A stretch of 64,000 nucleotides of DNA from Viridothelium virens (taxonomy: Eukaryota > Ascomycota > Dothideomycetes > Trypetheliales > Trypetheliaceae): assembly GCA_010094025.1 (NCBI GenBank), contig ML991771.1, forward strand, positions 434,001-498,000, written 5' to 3'. The position numbers were made by a program, and so were the translations under genes. The notes under the pieces were generated by a model. That model had not been told where the DNA came from. It worked only from the letters and a program-made list of their open reading frames with translations, and did not search any database. Within the stretch, counting starts at the first letter, position 1. Every line of letters starts with the position of its first letter. Shown one piece after another: positions 22,401 through 33,645 of this stretch.

Positions 22401-25251
22401 ATAGCAACCTCTGACGGTGCTAGCTTCGCAAGGTACTTCTTTGTATTTTCCTCGGATAGGCCGACAGACATCATGGCACCGTCTAGCTCAGGCTTAATCG
22501 TCTTGATGGCCTGTGACAATCGGCCCCTGTGGTAAGCGATTTTCCAGCAGTCCTGAGCAGACAGAGCTCCTGCAGCGTATGCCGCAGCTCAAAACCAAGT
22601 CAGTAAAATGACCAATGGCCGGCGGATCATCGATTACTTACCAATCTCGCCACTAGAATGCCCAACAACAGCCCCAGCAGTCACACCCCAATGATCAAGG
22701 AGTCTGACGAGAGCGATCTGCAAGATTGCGCAAAGAGGTTGCGAGAATTTAGGCTTGTTGATGCGTGAATCTTCCTCCAACGCCGTCAACTCATCCCAAA
22801 CACTCCAATCAGCTCCTAAGGACTTTAGATATTTGTCAGCCTCTCTCAAAGTTTGAGCGTAGATCTCGTAAACGAGCAATTCTCGTCCCATCGCATGCCA
22901 TTGTGCTCCTTGACCCGTAAAAACGAATGCGATCTTTGGAGGCTTCCCAGCTCGACCACTTCCAACTCTCTGGGTCAGTGCCGATGTCAAGTCTTCCACA
23001 GCAGATGCAGCGAAGGTTGCTCTCCATTGGAAAGTGCTCCTCTTGTTATCGAGGGTGAAAGCCAAATTCGAAAGCATGTCATCTACTGCATGTGGAGCTC
23101 CCATGGCCTTTTCCTTGACATAGCTCACAAGAGCATCAGCCATTCTCTGCAGACTATTCTGCTCAGGTGAGGACAAGACAAACAGTCTTGGATGTTTTTC
23201 TAGTTCTGAAGGCAAGTACTTTGGGGATTCACTCCGTTCGCTCACTGGGCTATTTGTCATGGTACCGTGACCGGAGTCGTCGTCCTCGTCCAAAGATATT
23301 GGTGACGCGATGGTGGCCGTGTTACCAGTCAGTCCTCTTTGCTTAAGATAGTGATAAGCATCGTCTATGATTGCATGAGCATTAGTACCTCCGTAGCCAA
23401 AGGAGTTGACCGAGGCACGACGCAGGCCAGTGACAGGCCAAGCAATTGTCTTTGTGGGGACTTTAAGACCCCACTCGTCCAATCTTAACTTTGGGTTGGG
23501 TTTCTCGAAGTTCAGGCTTGGAACAATAACACCGTTCTCCAAGCAAAGAATAGTTTTCAAAAGTCCTGCAAGACCAGCACAGCCTTCTAGATGGCCGATA
23601 TTGGTCTTGACTGATCCTACGTAAAGTGGTTGGCCAGCTTCCCTCGTGGCTTTACCCAAAGTATTAGCCACAGCACTAAGTTCCAGCGGATCACCGACAG
23701 GTGTTCCGGTTCCATGTGCTTCGAAGTACTGGGTCTGAGTGTAATCCAGACCAGCTTTCTCGTACACTGTACGGATCATTGACGCTTGGGCCTCGGGGTT
23801 CGGTACAGTGATGCCTGGGGTTTTGCCTATACCGAATTGAGCGAACGTGCCGAAGGAAATGTTACAAAAAAGCTGTTATTACCATCTTGATTAATACCAC
23901 TTCCTCGAACCACAGCGCGAATTGTGTCACCATCGCGAAGTGCATCATCCAATGGTTTCAAAGCCATAACGCAAATGCCTTCACCGCGTGCATAGCCATT
24001 TGCCCGATCATCAAATCTATGCTTCAGGTTAGGATTCGTATTGCCAAGTAAAGCGGGATGACTTGCGTGTAGCATCGACTATCTGGACTCAACATGTGAA
24101 GCGATGAGAGTGAGGTTGGCATATCAGGTACTAGTATTAGTTGCGAAGCAGCGATCAAACTCATTTTAGCTTCTCCACTCCGAATGGACTGGCATCCAAG
24201 ATGACTATTTGCTATTAGATGATAACATAAAGATCTCAAGCAGCGAGTATCTACTTACAGTGCAACAAGTCCACTGGAACACGCCGTGTCTAAAGTGAGT
24301 GATGGTCCATTAAGGTTGTAAAAATGTGAAAGTCGACTTGAAAGCATGGCATAACCACCCCCGATGGCTTGATAAAGAGGTGTATCATCTTCAGGATGGC
24401 TATTAGTCAGAGTCAGAAAAACATGTAGGACAGATGTATTTACCTATGTCGTGGGCCTGGATGGCATCATAATCTGTAACTTGTTACCGAAACCGATACC
24501 CAAGAGTTTGAAGAGAAAAGAGGGCTTGCAACACGTCTCCGATTAAGCGTGCTTACGGTAAAGAAAAAAAGAAAGCACTCTTTCGTATTAAGTTCTCTCT
24601 TCCAAAAAGATGGGGATCTCGAAAATCGAATAAAGTAGATAAGAGCAATTAGTCACACCTTTGCTTGAACATCCAACATAACAAGAAGTTTCGCTACGTG
24701 CGACTTTGTCTAAGGGAATACCACCTTGGAAAGTGTCAGCTCTGCGAGCGATGTAGGCGTACTGATCAGATGACTACCATTTTCTAAACATTCGTACGTG
24801 ACCTCAAGCAATAGCCTGAGCTGTGCATCGAGAGCTGTCGCTTCAGCGGCAGTAATAGAAACTTGAAAAGGTTAGCGGCGAGGACGGCAAGAGATACATT
24901 TGATGTTGTATTACAGAACTATTCGAATGTCAGCAAGTCTGCCCTCTGTTCAATAGCAGATGGTAGGCTCACAGGTGCGTCAAAGAGACCAGGGTCTTCT
25001 GCGAGGAAATGTGCCCCCTTGGAGTTCGTGGTTCCTGCTCGATTGTTGAAGGGGTGATAGTACTGATCAACACTGTACCTGTCCTTAGGAACTTCAGACC
25101 AAGCAGCACGGCCCTGGGATAACATCTCGAAAAATGCTTGAGGAGATCTGGCCTCGCCGGGGAAGCGGCAGCCCACACCAACGATAGCAATGGGCATGAC
25201 GCTGTCCTGCTCGCTGGGAACCATGTTGCCATTCGCTGTTCCTGTGGACAT
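16428..25251 (-). CDS. Highly reducing polyketide synthase (KS-AT-DH-cMT-ER-KR-ACP)
   Basis: Starts [11 protein letters not shown] at 25251 and ends VVKAGI at 16428, about 2,550 residues over some 15 exons. [17 protein letters not shown] (Cys), [12 protein letters not shown] (His), KTNIGHLEG (His). [26 protein letters not shown] (Ser), [19 protein letters not shown] (His) and [10 protein letters not shown] (Asp). cMT: SAM motif [25 protein letters not shown] and HSAAGGLGQAA. KR: GLGGIGR, with Ser and Tyr in [27 protein letters not shown] with the phosphopantetheine Ser. There is no thioesterase or reductase after the ACP. All catalytic residues checked are present, so a reduced, C-methylated polyketide is expected. 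In the KS, the usual MDPQ reads LDAQ. Two splice peculiarities (4-nt exon, GC donor) and one junction that loses frame (24400-24443) fall in the KS. No transcription-factor gene is nearby. Confidence 0.95.
24017..24066 (-). other. GC-AG intron in PKS ketosynthase
   Basis: The KS sequence [22 protein letters not shown] is restored only by splicing from GCAAGT (donor G at 24066) to CATAG (24017), a 50-bp intron. GCAAGT is the usual form of a GC donor. No GT donor nearby keeps both frame and conserved residues. Confidence 0.8.
24915..24918 (-). other. Predicted 4-nt microexon in PKS ketosynthase
   Basis: Exon 1 ends LFDAP at 24973 in phase 0, and the next coding stretch (SITAAEA...) starts at 24861 two bases before its first whole codon, so a direct join is out of frame. 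Inside the gap lie ATAG (acceptor) then TTCT then GTAATA (donor). Including TTCT gives LFDAPFFSITAAEA, the canonical KS sequence. The flanking introns would be 54 bp (24919-24972) and 53 bp (24862-24914), normal for this gene. Confidence 0.8.
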
Positions 25252-28200
25252 GATGAAGACAAGAGCTACATTTGTTGTGAAAGATTGATTGCGTCGTAGG
25301 TAGACTTGCAAGAGCGAGTGTTTGTTCGTAAAATTTCCAAAGCATCCTTGACATATGTATCTGCGAGCCGACGAGAGAATAACTCGATTGCCTTGGTTCT
25401 CGTTGATCGGCAACGATTGAGACAGCGTGCTGCAAGCGTGGCCCCCGTCAGGAAGCATTTCATCTTACCATTCTGGGTGATCGCCTTGGATCGACGGCCC
25501 AATTCCTCCCGTTATCAGCCAACAGGGCGGATTCATGGGGGGATCAGACCCCAGTTGTGTTCTTCCGTGATGTATGTGGCTACCTCAGGCAATTGGTCAG
25601 CCAGCAGATCGGTGCTTCCAGGTTCGATAGCTGTGATCTTTTGCAGAGAAGCTAGGTTCGCTAGCCGGCAGATATTACCTACGGGCTGGCAATGGTCAAA
25701 CATTCGATAACAGTCTCTGCAGATGACCGGGTAAATATCAGCCGCAGCCAGTTAATTTTAGATCATCTTGGTTTCCTGGTTCTGCAGTCGGCGTCCGCGG
25801 TACGCATTACATGCGAAGAGGACGACCAGAAGCTGCAAGATGAATGGTCATCAAGAGCTTGTACTTGCTTCGAAAAGTCCAAAATACCTCCAGGGCATTC
25901 TTCAGATCAGTGAAACCCCAGGCAAGCTCACATAGAACGAGTCGAAGCGCAAAAAAATTACGAAGAGAGTGACGTCTGAGGTTATGCCACGACAACGCAG
26001 AAGCTCTATCGACGCCATGGGAATCTGGAGACTACTCTTTTTGGAAATGCAGGGCGTACCACATTTTCCGACATCAACCAGAATAGCTCGTCTTATCAGG
26101 AGGCGCTTCCCAGTATGCAGAAAAGGCTTCGGTCACACCGAAGATAAGCTCTAGTTGGTCCCCATTCCATGAGCAATCTTTTTTTTTTCCAAAGTCAACG
26201 AACTCATTTGATCGACGGCTGATCTGAATTGGACCAGAGGTGCCTGCGTCGTCGTACCACATTCCGCATGGGTAGCCAAGCTGTCGAGGGTGTCTCCGGC
26301 CAGCTTGTATGCAGTGTAGTTCATCTATCCATAGGATCGGCGAATTACGCAGCGTGGGCGTGGTGCATATGCAGTTAGATATGCCAGCCTTACAAGGTAC
26401 GCCTTTTGGCTTCCGTACATGGGATATTGAACAAGCTTTGTACCGTCGTTTTGTGCGTTTCACCATGCATCTTCGCGGCGTCTGCTGCATTATCTGGGAA
26501 GTTGACGTCAGCGGGAATTGATTGACGTGAAATGCTCCGTGATATTAAAGCTTACGAGTCAACAGGACACAGATGTTAAGTTGGCAACGACGCAAGCCAA
26601 TGCCAAATTGAACGCCGATCTTCATCGAAAACAGTGCAATTGACAGATAGGCTTGGACACAAAGAGATGCAGCCTCTGTGTTGTGCAAATACTGAAAGAT
26701 ACTTTATTGAACGAGTCAGTGGGTTTCATGCACCATGCCTTGTAATCTCACGAATCGTCTAGAAGAAATGTTGCCTTATCAAACCCCTGGACAGACCTGC
26801 AGGCTGCCTGTACATCAGAAATTATTGTCCGCAGCCGTGTTGTTCAATGGCTCAATCATCGTCAAGCTGAACGCGAACCGACGTACGTAGGGTTACCCTC
26901 TCATAGATGAGATCGGCAGCTGTCAACCGACTTCAGGGCCGATCGAAAAGCGATTTGCGATCCTTGACCTTGAAATATCGACTGCACCAGCGGCAGTGAG
27001 GCTGCTTGCCTGAAGGGATGCCATGCAGGCATGCAGAGAACGACAGCCCAATTTTTCAGCAGGGAACGGAAACAGCGCGGATATTTTGCGGTAGAAACTT
27101 CCCCGAATAACCTGCTGGAATAAGAAGCGTTCACCTGGTCCAAGTGACATTGATTACACGTAGTTGTCCACGTCAGGCTGGGGGTTCTACGCAGAATTAC
27201 ATATTGGGTTCTGCGGCACAGAAGTTGAAGGAGGCAGAAGTGTCAAGGTAATCTTCTCCAGAGGAGTGGTAGTGGGAAACGCCGAGCTGATAAGACGAAG
27301 CTAGTACACAATGGGCTTCCGAAAGCGTGCCGTCGTCAGCTAAGTACGTAGTACAACATCTAACTACGTACGTTCAAAGTCTACGACGTGCATTAGCGTT
27401 TTCGCTTGCAGGAAGGTGCCAATCGTTCCGTGGCTTCTTGATGAGGGATTGACCCGAATCTTCTGATCCGCCACAGATCCTTGCGTAGATCCCTTTCGCT
27501 TAGATTAGACGTCGTCACGTACCTTTCTTCTCACGCCACTGAAAGGAGCGGGAAACTTCGGCTGCAGTAGGACCACTTCACGAGAATCCAGCTGGCATGC
27601 ACGAGAACCTAGGCCTTTGGAAAGCCACAGACCATCGAATCAACTAACTAAATCTCTCCTCACCGAACAAATCCTTCCTTCTCTCGTACCTTCACGATCT
27701 ATCTGTCAAACATTCAGGACGGTTATGGAATTGACAGTCGCTCGGGACAGCCCCATATGCTCATACCCTCTACACATCAACCAAGGTACCAATCTCCTAG
27801 TTTGAGGTATTTTCGGCGCCTTGTAGCTATGGCTTTCCTGGGTTCCCGTACGTTCCACCCGAGTTCTCGTGGAGTCGTCGCGGCATGGGAGGACGCCGTG
27901 ATTACCTGTCTGCAGCTGCACACCGTACGCAAGACGCAAGGCGCACTGCAGATCAGCTGAACCAGACCAAGTCATCGACTGCAATGCGCTGACTTTTACC
28001 TTGCCTTTGCTGCAAATTGCGCGACGCCCAACTAATCAAACTTTCGCTATGCAGCTTGGGGTATTGGTCGTCGTGCGGAATCGTAGCACGCCCTCAACGA
28101 TGTACAATCGCACTTCCACATCCGGCTCCTGCATTCCAAGGAAGAAGCCTGTGCCCCCACGAGATTCTTACTGAATCTAATGCAATGTTTTGACAGCCCT

Positions 28201-28409
28201 CCGTCTATCAACCAGCCCCGTACGGATCGGGTAACCTCCATTATCGGAGCCCGCCGCCCTCTGAATACCGCATGCACGTATCAGGGTATGAGACGATCAG
28301 ATCCCGGGTGGTAATCTAGAGTAGAATATGTTTGCCACACGCAGGCTTTCAAGAGAAGATGCTACGCACTCGAGCTTCAGCGTGAACCCTACATTTTCTT
28401 GCCTTTGAC
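25252..28409. other. Bidirectional region between PKS and MFS exporter
   Basis: 3.2 kb separates the divergently transcribed PKS and exporter and should hold both promoters. Apart from the HET-like fragment at about 26.1-26.5 kb, the frames (for example 26901-27150 and 27617-27984) show no domains. The gap is long for a shared promoter and may once have held another gene. Confidence 0.45.
26074..26490 (-). pseudogene. Probable decayed HET-domain fragment
   Basis: The minus-strand frame reads YKACSISHVRKPKG, then NSPILWIDELHCIQAG, which resembles the start of a HET (heterokaryon incompatibility) domain: Y-E-A-L-S-Y-x-W-G followed by the LWIDAICINQ block at roughly the right spacing. The match is imperfect, the frame is short for a HET protein (usually over 500 residues) and no intact continuation is visible, so it looks like an old gene remnant. 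A chance resemblance is possible. Confidence 0.35.
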
Positions 28410-30757
28410 ATGTCTGAACCGGTAGTCGAGAAGGACGTACAGCGAGAGGACGTAAGTTGCAATTATGGGAATTGGCGGCCAGCAAGCTGAGCCCAGCATA
28501 TCAAGACATCCCAAGCCACCAGTTCGGAAGACGCTGAGCGGCGGCTCTCCACCGCTTCCACCGCTGGCGAGAGGGATGAAGGGGCCACAGAGGTTCCGCC
28601 CAGGAACGAGACTATGAATGGGACTTCTAAACCGCCTGAGCCGAAAAGACTTCATGGAAAGCGTTTAGTCCTCGTAGAATTCTGGTAAATACAACGCATT
28701 ATTCATTTGGAAAGAATGGAATCGTGACAGATACGCAATTAGTTTGTGCATGGGCCTTTTACTAAGTATTGTCGATGCCTCGATTGTATCTACAGCACTT
28801 GTCACAATTGGACGCTACTACAATGACTTCGTCAAGGTACTTCAACCCTCTTCCTTTCGGAACAAGATGCTGATTGACTGTCAGACATACTGGATCGTGT
28901 TATCCTATCTCTTGGCTTATATGAGTATTCATGACAACTCATGAGACAAAGGCTGCGCTGATAACTCTAGCATTTTCTATCGTTTGGGCGAGATTCAGCG
29001 ATGTCGTCGGGCATAAGTGGGTAAGTTCCAGATTTCGCAGACTTCGTCGTTGTTGAGCTAAGATTCCAAAGGCAGTCGTCGCAGCCTGGGTTGTCTTTGT
29101 CGCTTTCTCATTGGGATGTGGATTAGCCCAGTCGATAAACCAACTCATTGTCTTCCGGACTTTCCAAGGCATAGGAGGCTCTGGACTCTATTCGATGACA
29201 AACTTAAGTAGGTATAATGTCCAGCGCCAACCACAACAAGGCAATTTGAGACAATGCGAGCTCATGCCTCATACAGTAATTCCATCAATCACTCCAAAGG
29301 AGCACTTTTCTGTACGGATACCCCATGAATCTCAACAAGTAGTAGAAGCTCACAATGCAGTAGACGATGAGTGGGGCCACTGGCACTGTCTTCGCAGTCT
29401 CCTCTGTACTAGGTCCTGTGATTGGAGGCATCATATGTAACGAGACAACCTGGCGCTGGATTTTTCTGCTCAACGTCCCCGTCGGTGTTGCGACTACCAT
29501 CCTCGTTATTCTTGCTTGGCCGACCTCTGTGGCAAATCGAGCTCTATCCCTCCACAAATCTTCTCTGGCCCAGCTCGACGTCGTTGGTTTACTACTAATC
29601 ACAGCAGCCACTGTTCTCTTAATTGTCGGCTTACAACAAGCTGGTTCTGCTATTGTTCCGTGGAATTCATCGATCACTATCGGATTACTAACCGCTTCCG
29701 GAGTATCTGCCATTGGCCTGGCCGCATGGACCTGGTTCCTTGAGTCCAGAGGCGATAGATCTCGGATCACTCCAACGTTTCCTTCGGCTTTCCTCAAAAG
29801 GCGAATATTGCTTGGCACTATCATGTACGTCAAAGCCTTCTCAATTGAAATCCATTAATGTTGTTTCTATCGTCTGTACCAAAGCTGTCTAAAATTTGAC
29901 GCCATTCTAAACTGTGTTTTCACAGAATAACACTCTTGACCGGATTTCACCTCTTCTTAGTCATAGTTCAGTTACCGGAGCACTTCCAGATCGTGAATGG
30001 CACCTCCACTATCTCTAGTGGCGTTCGCTTAATGCCACTTTTATTTGCAAGCGCTCTCGGCTCTACTGTCGCTAGCTTGGCCTCGAGGAAGGAGAACAAT
30101 ACCTTCTACACTTTGATAGTGGCAAGTAGCTGCCTGCTGCTGGGTTCGGGCCTCTTATCCACAACTTCTACTGGTCCTCATTTGAACTCTGCTATATACG
30201 GCTACCAAGTTATTTTTGGGTTGGGAATCGGAATGACATTTGCAACGAGCGTCATCGTCACCACAATTGAAGCACCGCTCCAGTATTACGGTATAACCCT
30301 CCTCTTAACTCTCACTACCAGAGATGCAAGCTTTTGTGCTGATCATTTGAGTTCAGCTCTAGCATTAGGGGTAGTCAACCAGGCACGTATACTCGGGGGT
30401 ACGATAGGCTTAGCCGTCAGCACAATCATCTTCAACATCCGCGTCGGCACGGATTTGAAAGGCATACTCTCCCCGTCCGAAATCGCAGCACTGCGACATA
30501 CGCTGAACTCGATTCCCGACTTCTCAGTTCCGCAACAGGCGGCTATATCATATGCATTTGCCTTGAGCTTCAATTCCCAGTTGCGGGTATGCATGTATGT
30601 TGCCGCTGTGTGCTGGGTTGTGAGTGCCTGTACATGGTCGGCAAAAGCGACATCATTGTTGAAGAGGAAGGAGATGCATGATTTTGCTATTGAGAATCCT
30701 GACTCAGAAGAAGTCAGAAATGCGGTGAAGGAGGAGCTGGAATCTTCTAAAAGATAG
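28410..30757 (+). CDS. MFS efflux transporter, 14-TM (DHA2-like) drug:H+ antiporter type
   Basis: ATG at 28410 (MSEPVVEKDVQRED). Intron 28452-28504 joins it to TSQATSSEDAERR, a Ser/Thr-rich cytoplasmic N-terminus. Exons then give YAISLCMGLLLSIVDASIV (TM1), TYWIVLSYLLAYM, FSIVWARFSDVVGHKW (motif A region), QLIVFRTFQGIGGSGLY and ITPKEHFS|TMSGATGTVFAVS. The antiporter motif C follows as SSVLGPVIGGI, then further helices to a charged tail (AVKEELESSKR). Length and helix number suit the fungal 14-TM multidrug/mycotoxin exporters. All joins I checked keep frame. It is divergent from the PKS across 3.2 kb, and exporters of this type are common in polyketide clusters for product efflux or self-protection. 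That role here is inferred from position. Confidence 0.9.
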
Positions 30758-31119
30758 AGACCTCTTTCTCCCAAATTTATCCAGGAGACCTCAGCGCGAA
30801 TTTGAGAATTCTGGATGAGGACGCATTTTGACATTACATGGTAGCCGATAGAAGCTAGAGCGTCTACTCAACGGACAGCCTATTCCTCTTTAGAGTATCC
30901 GGGAGGGCTCCTATAGATTCGTGAGGAACACGATCAACGACGTGTTATGAATCGGATGTGATTTAATAGAGAACATTACGGCCTGTTTCAGGAACAGGCC
31001 TGGTGCTCCCAAGACCACTGGGGAGACCCCCAATGCAATCTTGAGTCATGATTGAATCAATAGTTCGTGAAAGTTATCATCAAGCTGTACACATAAACAA
31101 TGAACGCCGCGCTATGCAT
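30758..31119. other. Convergent 3' spacer between MFS exporter and SYF1
   Basis: About 360 bp with both 3' UTRs. It contains a short imperfect palindrome around 30980-31020 (gcctg-tttcaggaa-caggcc). Nothing else was seen. Confidence 0.4.
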
Positions 31120-33645
31120 CTAATCCACATCGATTTCATCAGGGTTCGAAGTTGGGGCATCCTCCACAACCTTCGGGGCTGTCGAAGCCGCAACAAACCC
31201 CTGCGGAGCCTCCGCCACGCTGTTCTGCTGATTCTGCTGATTCTGCTGGCTACGAGCCAGCGCTTCTGAGGCGATATAATTGATATCCGTACTACAAAGA
31301 CCCGTTAGCTCAACTCTCGAGAACTTGCAGTAAAGCAATGGCAGCGGGAGAGAGAAAACATACTTATACTGCGCCTGCACACTTCTCTTCACCCTCAACA
31401 TCTCCTTGTACGTATCCTCGTTGCCATGCGCAATCTCGAATCCCTCCCACTTCCTCCAGAAGTCCGGGTCCAGGCGTGGATCCGCAAACTGGCTCGTATG
31501 GCCAAAGATCAGCCTAGCACGATCGATCTCTCCAAGCCGGCGCTCCATCTCCGCATACCGCATGCCCATGTCCTTGGCCTCCTTATCCGGGAGCACCTCG
31601 AGCGCATGTTCATAGATAGCGCGCGTGGACGCAAGGCCGAAGTTCGAAGCCATCTTAGTAAGGTAGTAGCCAAACATGTCGTGACGGTCCTCATCTCCCA
31701 CGGCATCGAGGGCGCGGTCATAGATGCGCATGGCGGTGCGGGTGAGGCCGCGGTCTTCCTCGAGAGCGCCGTACATGATGTAGAGCTGTTTGGCGAAGCG
31801 CGGAGGGCAGCCGTCGATGGCCTGCTCGAAGAGATCACGGAGCCGCTCCATGTTGCTGAGGTGGTCCATGGCTTTAGTGAGATAATTGTTCCAGAGCTCG
31901 AAGGCGACCGGGTAGGAGAAGAGGTCAAGCCCGCGTTCGTAGACTCGGAAGCAGTCTTCGTAGTAGCCTTTCTCCTCAAGTAGGTCGGCGTAATTGTGAA
32001 CAGTCTGTGGAGTAGCGATGCGGAGTTCGAAGATGCGGTCGTAGATTTTGCGGGTTTCTGCGAGGCTGGAGTTTGCTTCGACGATGTCAACATAGAAGCT
32101 CCATAGTTTCCATGATTTGTGAACACGCTGCTGTGGTGGGAGATCGTCGTCAAAGTAGTCGACGGTGCTGCGTTTTGGTGCCTTCGTAGCTCGAGCCATG
32201 ATTTCGAAGGCTCGATCAAATCTCTCATCACGCATTTCCAATTCGGCCCATGATACCCAGATCTCTGCTAGATCGGCAACGCTCCTGAAACGGACTTTCA
32301 CTGCTGTGTCCATTATCTCACGAGCTTTTCGCAAGTCTCCTCTATCTTCGAAGAATTTGGCGTAGTTGATCCAGAGCTCGTGAAGCTTAGCCGTAGCCTT
32401 TCTGGGGTCGATCGTGCTGAGAGCGCTTGCATAGGTGTTGTCGACTTCATAGCTGTTGTCACCCCATAACGCAATCCGCTTCTGCCATTCGTTAACATTG
32501 TTGGGATTCTGTCGTAATAAGACGTCGTTGACTAGGAATGGTCGCCGGTCCATGAGGAACTCAAATCGCGACATCCGAATGTCCAAGTCGATGTCTGAAT
32601 CTTCATCCAGCACATTCTTACTGTGCCGTCGTGCCGCTTCTTCCATTTTTAATCCGATTAATGCTTCCTCCGCTTCTGCATAGGCATCAAAGACCATGGT
32701 GAAATCTCGCACAGTCATAACTGTCCTGATACCCTCCTCAAATATATCTCTCGCCTTCTCGTAGGCTCCTTTATTGATCCAGTATCTGGCGAGTGCAACC
32801 CATAGTAGTCCCCGCTGATCTCCGAAACGTTCCAATCCACTCCGAACTATCCCATCCACATCAATACCAGATTCTTCTGATGCCTCAACTTTCTTTGCAT
32901 GATCGATGCATAGATCAAGCATTTCCATCCATAATGTGAAGGGACCCTTTGCTGCTTTGCTTTTAAAGCGCGGGTTATCCAGGATCTTGATGTATTCCTG
33001 TACAGCTTCAGTGTACAGTCCTAGATCTACTAATAATTCGATGTATTCTTCTGTGTCTTCAGGGCGGACTTGAACGTAGCGTCTCCACACCACGTGCAAA
33101 GTCTTGCCAGCAGCTGAACTTGAGAAAGGCTTGTAGAGTGTCCATATACGATGATGCTGCGTAAGTGGCAGGGCTCGTAAGGCCCGATCGAATGTGCGTC
33201 GTGTGTATGTAACAAGAGGCTGTCGCATGAGGAACTTGAGGAACATCTCCCAGATGCGTGGCATCTTGTTAAGTAAGACAAGTGACTCCTCAAAGAGGGC
33301 GTTCACCCGTCGATATTCTATTACGTGTAGTGCGGGATTCATGTTGCGTCTGTTCTTGGGATCTTCAGGAACAGGTACTAGATGTGAGGTACGGAGTTCG
33401 AGGTAGAGTTTCCACAGCTTGTAGGAGCGGGGGAGAGCCTTGACGGCACGCTCGAGTATGTATGCTTGAGAGAGAATAGAAGAACTAGTCGATCGTTTGA
33501 AGCTATAATATTCAATCCACGGTTTTATAGAACCTGGGTTGCGTAGAATGTCGTTCTCGTACACGAGATCGGCTTGAGTGATGAGAAAGAAGTGAGAGGG
33601 TTCTGCGGGCAGCGCAGCCTGAAGAATGGGTGCACGTGAGGACAT
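31120..33645 (-). CDS. SYF1: Pre-mRNA-splicing factor SYF1 (HAT-repeat scaffold of the NTC complex)
   Basis: ATG at 33645 (MSSRAPILQAALP), about 817 residues after removal of one intron (31292-31363, 72 bp, joining AQY|NTDINYIASEALA). The protein is almost wholly HAT (half-a-TPR) repeats, with repeated W/Y-E and A-x-x-I-x-D/E-R-A patterns: NPGSIKPWIEYYSF, RAVKALPRSYKLW, WLMYIDY-like ARYWINKGAYEKARDIFEEG, AELEMRDERFDRAFEIMARA and RIYDRALDAVG. It ends in an acidic tail (NPDEIDVD). SYF1/XAB2 is a scaffold of the Prp19-associated complex in the spliceosome, so it acts in the nucleus. Length fits the fungal family. An upstream in-frame ATG at 33801 would add 52 residues without conserved character, so the internal start is preferred. 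It is divergent from VMA8. Confidence 0.95.
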   Translation of the reverse strand: MSSRAPILQAALPAEPSHFFLITQADLVYENDILRNPGSIKPWIEYYSFKRSTSSSILSQAYILERAVKALPRSYKLWKLYLELRTSHLVPVPEDPKNRRNMNPALHVIEYRRVNALFEESLVLLNKMPRIWEMFLKFLMRQPLVTYTRRTFDRALRALPLTQHHRIWTLYKPFSSSAAGKTLHVVWRRYVQVRPEDTEEYIELLVDLGLYTEAVQEYIKILDNPRFKSKAAKGPFTLWMEMLDLCIDHAKKVEASEESGIDVDGIVRSGLERFGDQRGLLWVALARYWINKGAYEKARDIFEEGIRTVMTVRDFTMVFDAYAEAEEALIGLKMEEAARRHSKNVLDEDSDIDLDIRMSRFEFLMDRRPFLVNDVLLRQNPNNVNEWQKRIALWGDNSYEVDNTYASALSTIDPRKATAKLHELWINYAKFFEDRGDLRKAREIMDTAVKVRFRSVADLAEIWVSWAELEMRDERFDRAFEIMARATKAPKRSTVDYFDDDLPPQQRVHKSWKLWSFYVDIVEANSSLAETRKIYDRIFELRIATPQTVHNYADLLEEKGYYEDCFRVYERGLDLFSYPVAFELWNNYLTKAMDHLSNMERLRDLFEQAIDGCPPRFAKQLYIMYGALEEDRGLTRTAMRIYDRALDAVGDEDRHDMFGYYLTKMASNFGLASTRAIYEHALEVLPDKEAKDMGMRYAEMERRLGEIDRARLIFGHTSQFADPRLDPDFWRKWEGFEIAHGNEDTYKEMLRVKRSVQAQYKYVFSLPLPLLYCKFSRVELTGLCSTDINYIASEALARSQQNQQNQQNSVAEAPQGFVAASTAPKVVEDAPTSNPDEIDVD

